A stretch of DNA of 64,000 nt. It comes from Pseudodesulfovibrio aespoeensis Aspo-2. GTDB lineage: Bacteria; Desulfobacterota; Desulfovibrionia; Desulfovibrionales; Desulfovibrionaceae. Where the stretch lies: the NCBI RefSeq assembly GCF_000176915.2, contig NC_014844.1:3410001-3474000 (forward strand), given 5' to 3'. The notes beneath the pieces were generated by a model that was given only the letters and a program-made list of their open reading frames with translations, was not told where the DNA came from and ran no database searches. Below are positions 62,198 to 64,000 of this stretch, one piece after another; the first letter of the stretch is position 1, and the number at the start of each line of letters is the position of its first letter. Position numbers and translations under genes: made by a program.

Positions 62198-63484
62198 CTA
62201 TCTTCCCCTTCCGGTTTCAGGTTTGGTTTGGGACGAGTCCGAAGATTTCGGCATCTGAGTTCCCTCAGCCGTGGCAGAGCTCTTCGGCATGGTCTTCCCG
62301 GCCTTGGTGCCGAGCTTGCCCAGGTCCGCCTTGAACGTCTGACCGCCGCGCCAGACTGTGAACACCAGCGGCTCGTCCGCCTCATGGACCTTGAACCCGG
62401 CCATGTGCAGGTCCATGAGCCGGTCCAGGGGCACGCCCGTGGCTTCGAGCAGGGTGTCGCCGGGCCGCAGCCCGGCCACGTCGGCCCGGGATCCGCGCGT
62501 GACCGACTCCACCAGCAGGCCGCCCCGGCCCGTGGCCGTCAGGGTCGCGCCCATTTTGGATTCATAGGTTTCCGGGCAGAAAATGAAGGCGTCGCCCGAA
62601 CCGCTGTCGAATTCGTCGCCGCGCCAGGGCATGATCAGCAGGACCTTGGCGCCCGGATCGAACTGCCGGATGCGCCGGGCAATGCCCCAGCCGTTTTCCA
62701 CATGGCCGCCGCCCGCCACCACCAGCACGGGCCAGTCGTATTGCCGGTGCATGGCCACGGCCACCTCGGCCATCTTGGAATCCCAGATGGCCTGGACCAG
62801 GAAGAACCGCTCGCGCCGGGTGGCCTCGTCGAGCGGCAGCTCGCGGGCGTCGCGCGCCAGGTGCTGTTCAAGGACCATGTCCAGGAACGGGGCCTGGGCG
62901 TTGGCCACGGGCACGATCTCGGCAGGGAGCCAGGCGCGCTCGTCCTGGGTCAGGGCGTCCAGGCCTTCGCGCGCGATCTTGCGGGTCACTGCCGAGGGCA
63001 CGTTGAGCCCGGCCACGGGCAGGCTGTGCCGCCGGATGGTCTCGAAGTGACCGCGAAAGAGCGCGTAGGGATATCCCCAGCGCTCGCTCCACTTGAGCTC
63101 CGCCTCCAGACCGTCCACATCCACCTGCCCTGCGGCGAACCGGTCCAGGGCGGGCTGCATGTCCACGGCCACCATCTCCAGCCCGACCACGGGCGGCGCG
63201 CTGGATTCGGCCAGCCCGGCCAGCAGCCGCTGCTGCACTGTGTGATCACAGGCATTCCGATGGTCCTCGCCCACGAGGATGTAGTCCTTGCCCTCGGCCA
63301 GCTTGAGCACCTCGGCAAAGGAGAGCCGCTCGCCCACGCCGGACACGAACTCGCCGGACCGGGGCAGGAAGGTCACCCCAAGGGGCGGGTGCGCGACCTT
63401 GGCCGTACACGCCCCAAGGGCCATGGCCAGAACCAGCAGCAGGGCCAGACGCGGCGCGGTCGGCCAGAAAAGTCGCATGTGCAT
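62198..63484 (-). CDS. ChaN/DUF399-family lipoprotein with PDZ domain
   Basis: 428 aa. Lipobox LGAC is at residue 25. The DUF399 (ChaN) domain spans about 60-290: VGEDHRNACDH, GLEMVAVDMQP, LVVAGGGHVENGWGIARRI. ChaN proteins have been linked to heme binding and iron uptake. A PDZ domain (about 315-400) carries GSRADVAGLRPGDTLLEATG. The C-terminal tail is Lys/Ser-rich. It lies just before the hypothetical periplasmic protein gene. The substrate is unknown. Confidence 0.82.
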   Translation of the reverse strand: MHMRLFWPTAPRLALLLVLAMALGACTAKVAHPPLGVTFLPRSGEFVSGVGERLSFAEVLKLAEGKDYILVGEDHRNACDHTVQQRLLAGLAESSAPPVVGLEMVAVDMQPALDRFAAGQVDVDGLEAELKWSERWGYPYALFRGHFETIRRHSLPVAGLNVPSAVTRKIAREGLDALTQDERAWLPAEIVPVANAQAPFLDMVLEQHLARDARELPLDEATRRERFFLVQAIWDSKMAEVAVAMHRQYDWPVLVVAGGGHVENGWGIARRIRQFDPGAKVLLIMPWRGDEFDSGSGDAFIFCPETYESKMGATLTATGRGGLLVESVTRGSRADVAGLRPGDTLLEATGVPLDRLMDLHMAGFKVHEADEPLVFTVWRGGQTFKADLGKLGTKAGKTMPKSSATAEGTQMPKSSDSSQTKPETGRGR

Positions 63485-63491
63485 GGAATCC

Positions 63492-64000
63492 TCAGCAATT
63501 GTTGAAATCGTGATACCAGATGGCCATGGGCAGCCCGGTCCCGTCGCGCTCCGGCGGATCGGGCATGGGCGTGGGACGCCCCTGGCAGCAAGCGGCGCTC
63601 GCGGCCAGGATCATGGCGTCGAGCATGTCGTCGGTGGCCACCGCGGTGCGCGGATACCGGCCACGGGCGTCCGCGAGCATGGCCTGCGCGTCGGCAATCC
63701 GCTGTTCGACCAGCCGCAGCCGCTCAAGCCCGCCCAGGAACTCCTTCTTGGAATAGACCATGGGCGCGCCCCCGGCCAGGGAAAAACAGACCTCGGGATG
63801 CGCCTCGAAGACTCTGCCCCGCGCCTCTGGCGTGGCGAGCAAGAAAGCGTCCACCTCAAGAATCTTTGGCACAATACAAAGGGATTGCTCAGAAAGTGAC
63901 TTACCGGAAAGCTTTCGGTTGGCATCCCGTGCCGCAGCCTTGCGTACAGCCGAAGGCGTGTCCTCGCGCCCCATGGCCAGGGCCGCCTGCCGGGCCGGGA
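63492..64000 (-). CDS. DUF429 domain protein (5' end outside window)
   Basis: At least 160 aa of the C-terminal part are visible; the frame is open to the right edge. The pattern SEQSLCIVPKILEVDAFLL (usually QSxxILPKIREVD), PEVCFSLAGGAPMVYSKKE and ATDDMLDAMILAASA matches DUF429, an RNase H-fold family of unknown function. It ends 7 bases before the ChaN-like gene, so they may be co-transcribed. Confidence 0.75.
   Translation of the reverse strand, partial: PARQAALAMGREDTPSAVRKAAARDANRKLSGKSLSEQSLCIVPKILEVDAFLLATPEARGRVFEAHPEVCFSLAGGAPMVYSKKEFLGGLERLRLVEQRIADAQAMLADARGRYPRTAVATDDMLDAMILAASAACCQGRPTPMPDPPERDGTGLPMAIWYHDFNNC

Noticed and set aside
1-64000. CRISPR arrays and tRNA/rRNA genes
   Set aside because: No regularly spaced direct repeats of CRISPR size and no tRNA-like T-loop or cloverleaf pattern were seen; only short tandem repeats at 11309 and 61057.

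Overview
The window is high-GC bacterial chromosome. The best guess is a sulfate- or sulfur-respiring Desulfovibrionaceae-like organism (Desulfovibrio or Pseudodesulfovibrio type). The grounds are a Tat-exported polysulfide/thiosulfate-type molybdoenzyme operon with periplasmic rhodaneses, a probable selenoprotein, many two-component genes, CheD/HDOD proteins, and common intergenic repeats. The genus is an inference; no rRNA or tRNA gene was found.

Layout. 1-2.5 kb: an ATP-grasp gene cut by the window edge, preceded in the same cistron by an AT-richer DUF4276/AAA-ATPase pair that looks like a horizontally acquired defence-type module. 2.5-12 kb: an NtrC-type regulator, folate and cell-wall housekeeping genes, a periplasmic alkyl sulfatase, an orphan sensor kinase, a 58-aa membrane protein, a B12-type radical SAM protein and a SPOR lipoprotein. 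12-17 kb: an IHF/HU protein, a HIT protein and a PglF-PglE-PglD-type trio for diacetamido-sugar (bacillosamine-like) synthesis. 17-27.7 kb: FabD, AroE, cyclophilin, HDOD, CheD, an MsbA-like exporter, an AmiC-like amidase, a MetF-like reductase and two phosphoesterases.

27.7-35.6 kb is the most interesting part. It is a sulfur-respiration locus: cytochrome c, molybdopterin subunit, FeS subunit, cytochrome b, a three-domain periplasmic rhodanese, and a rhodanese-thioredoxin fusion with an in-frame TGA. That TGA falls exactly where the sibling rhodanese domains have the second Cys of CxxxxC, and a bacterial SECIS-like hairpin follows it. A convergent TorD-like chaperone and a divergent CsoR/CstR-family regulator close the locus. 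The regulator keeps two Cys but lacks the copper-binding His, as persulfide sensors do. ATACCC-N5-GGGTAT-type palindromes lie inside the spacer of the operon promoter and between the chaperone and regulator genes. Together this reads as a persulfide-sensing regulon with a candidate selenocysteine sulfur-transfer protein.

35.6-57 kb: Era, a subtilisin/P-domain/RTX secreted protease, a U32 peptidase-family protein, two Hsp20s, Trm112, a PHP phosphatase, a repeat-rich 0.6-kb gap, a degenerate nucleotidyltransferase-HD protein, pyrC-pyrB-amidohydrolase, CopZ, a five-PAS kinase with its NarL-type regulator, a TonB-like/hydrolase-like fusion, a CBS-domain protein and a CheY. 57-61 kb is disrupted: an IS1595-type element truncates a hybrid kinase and no target duplication is visible; next come remnants of an integrated element (SAM-like integrase fragment, excisionase, complete tyrosine integrase). 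61-64 kb: a PagL-type lipid A deacylase, a periplasmic hypothetical protein, a ChaN-PDZ lipoprotein, and a DUF429 gene cut by the window end.
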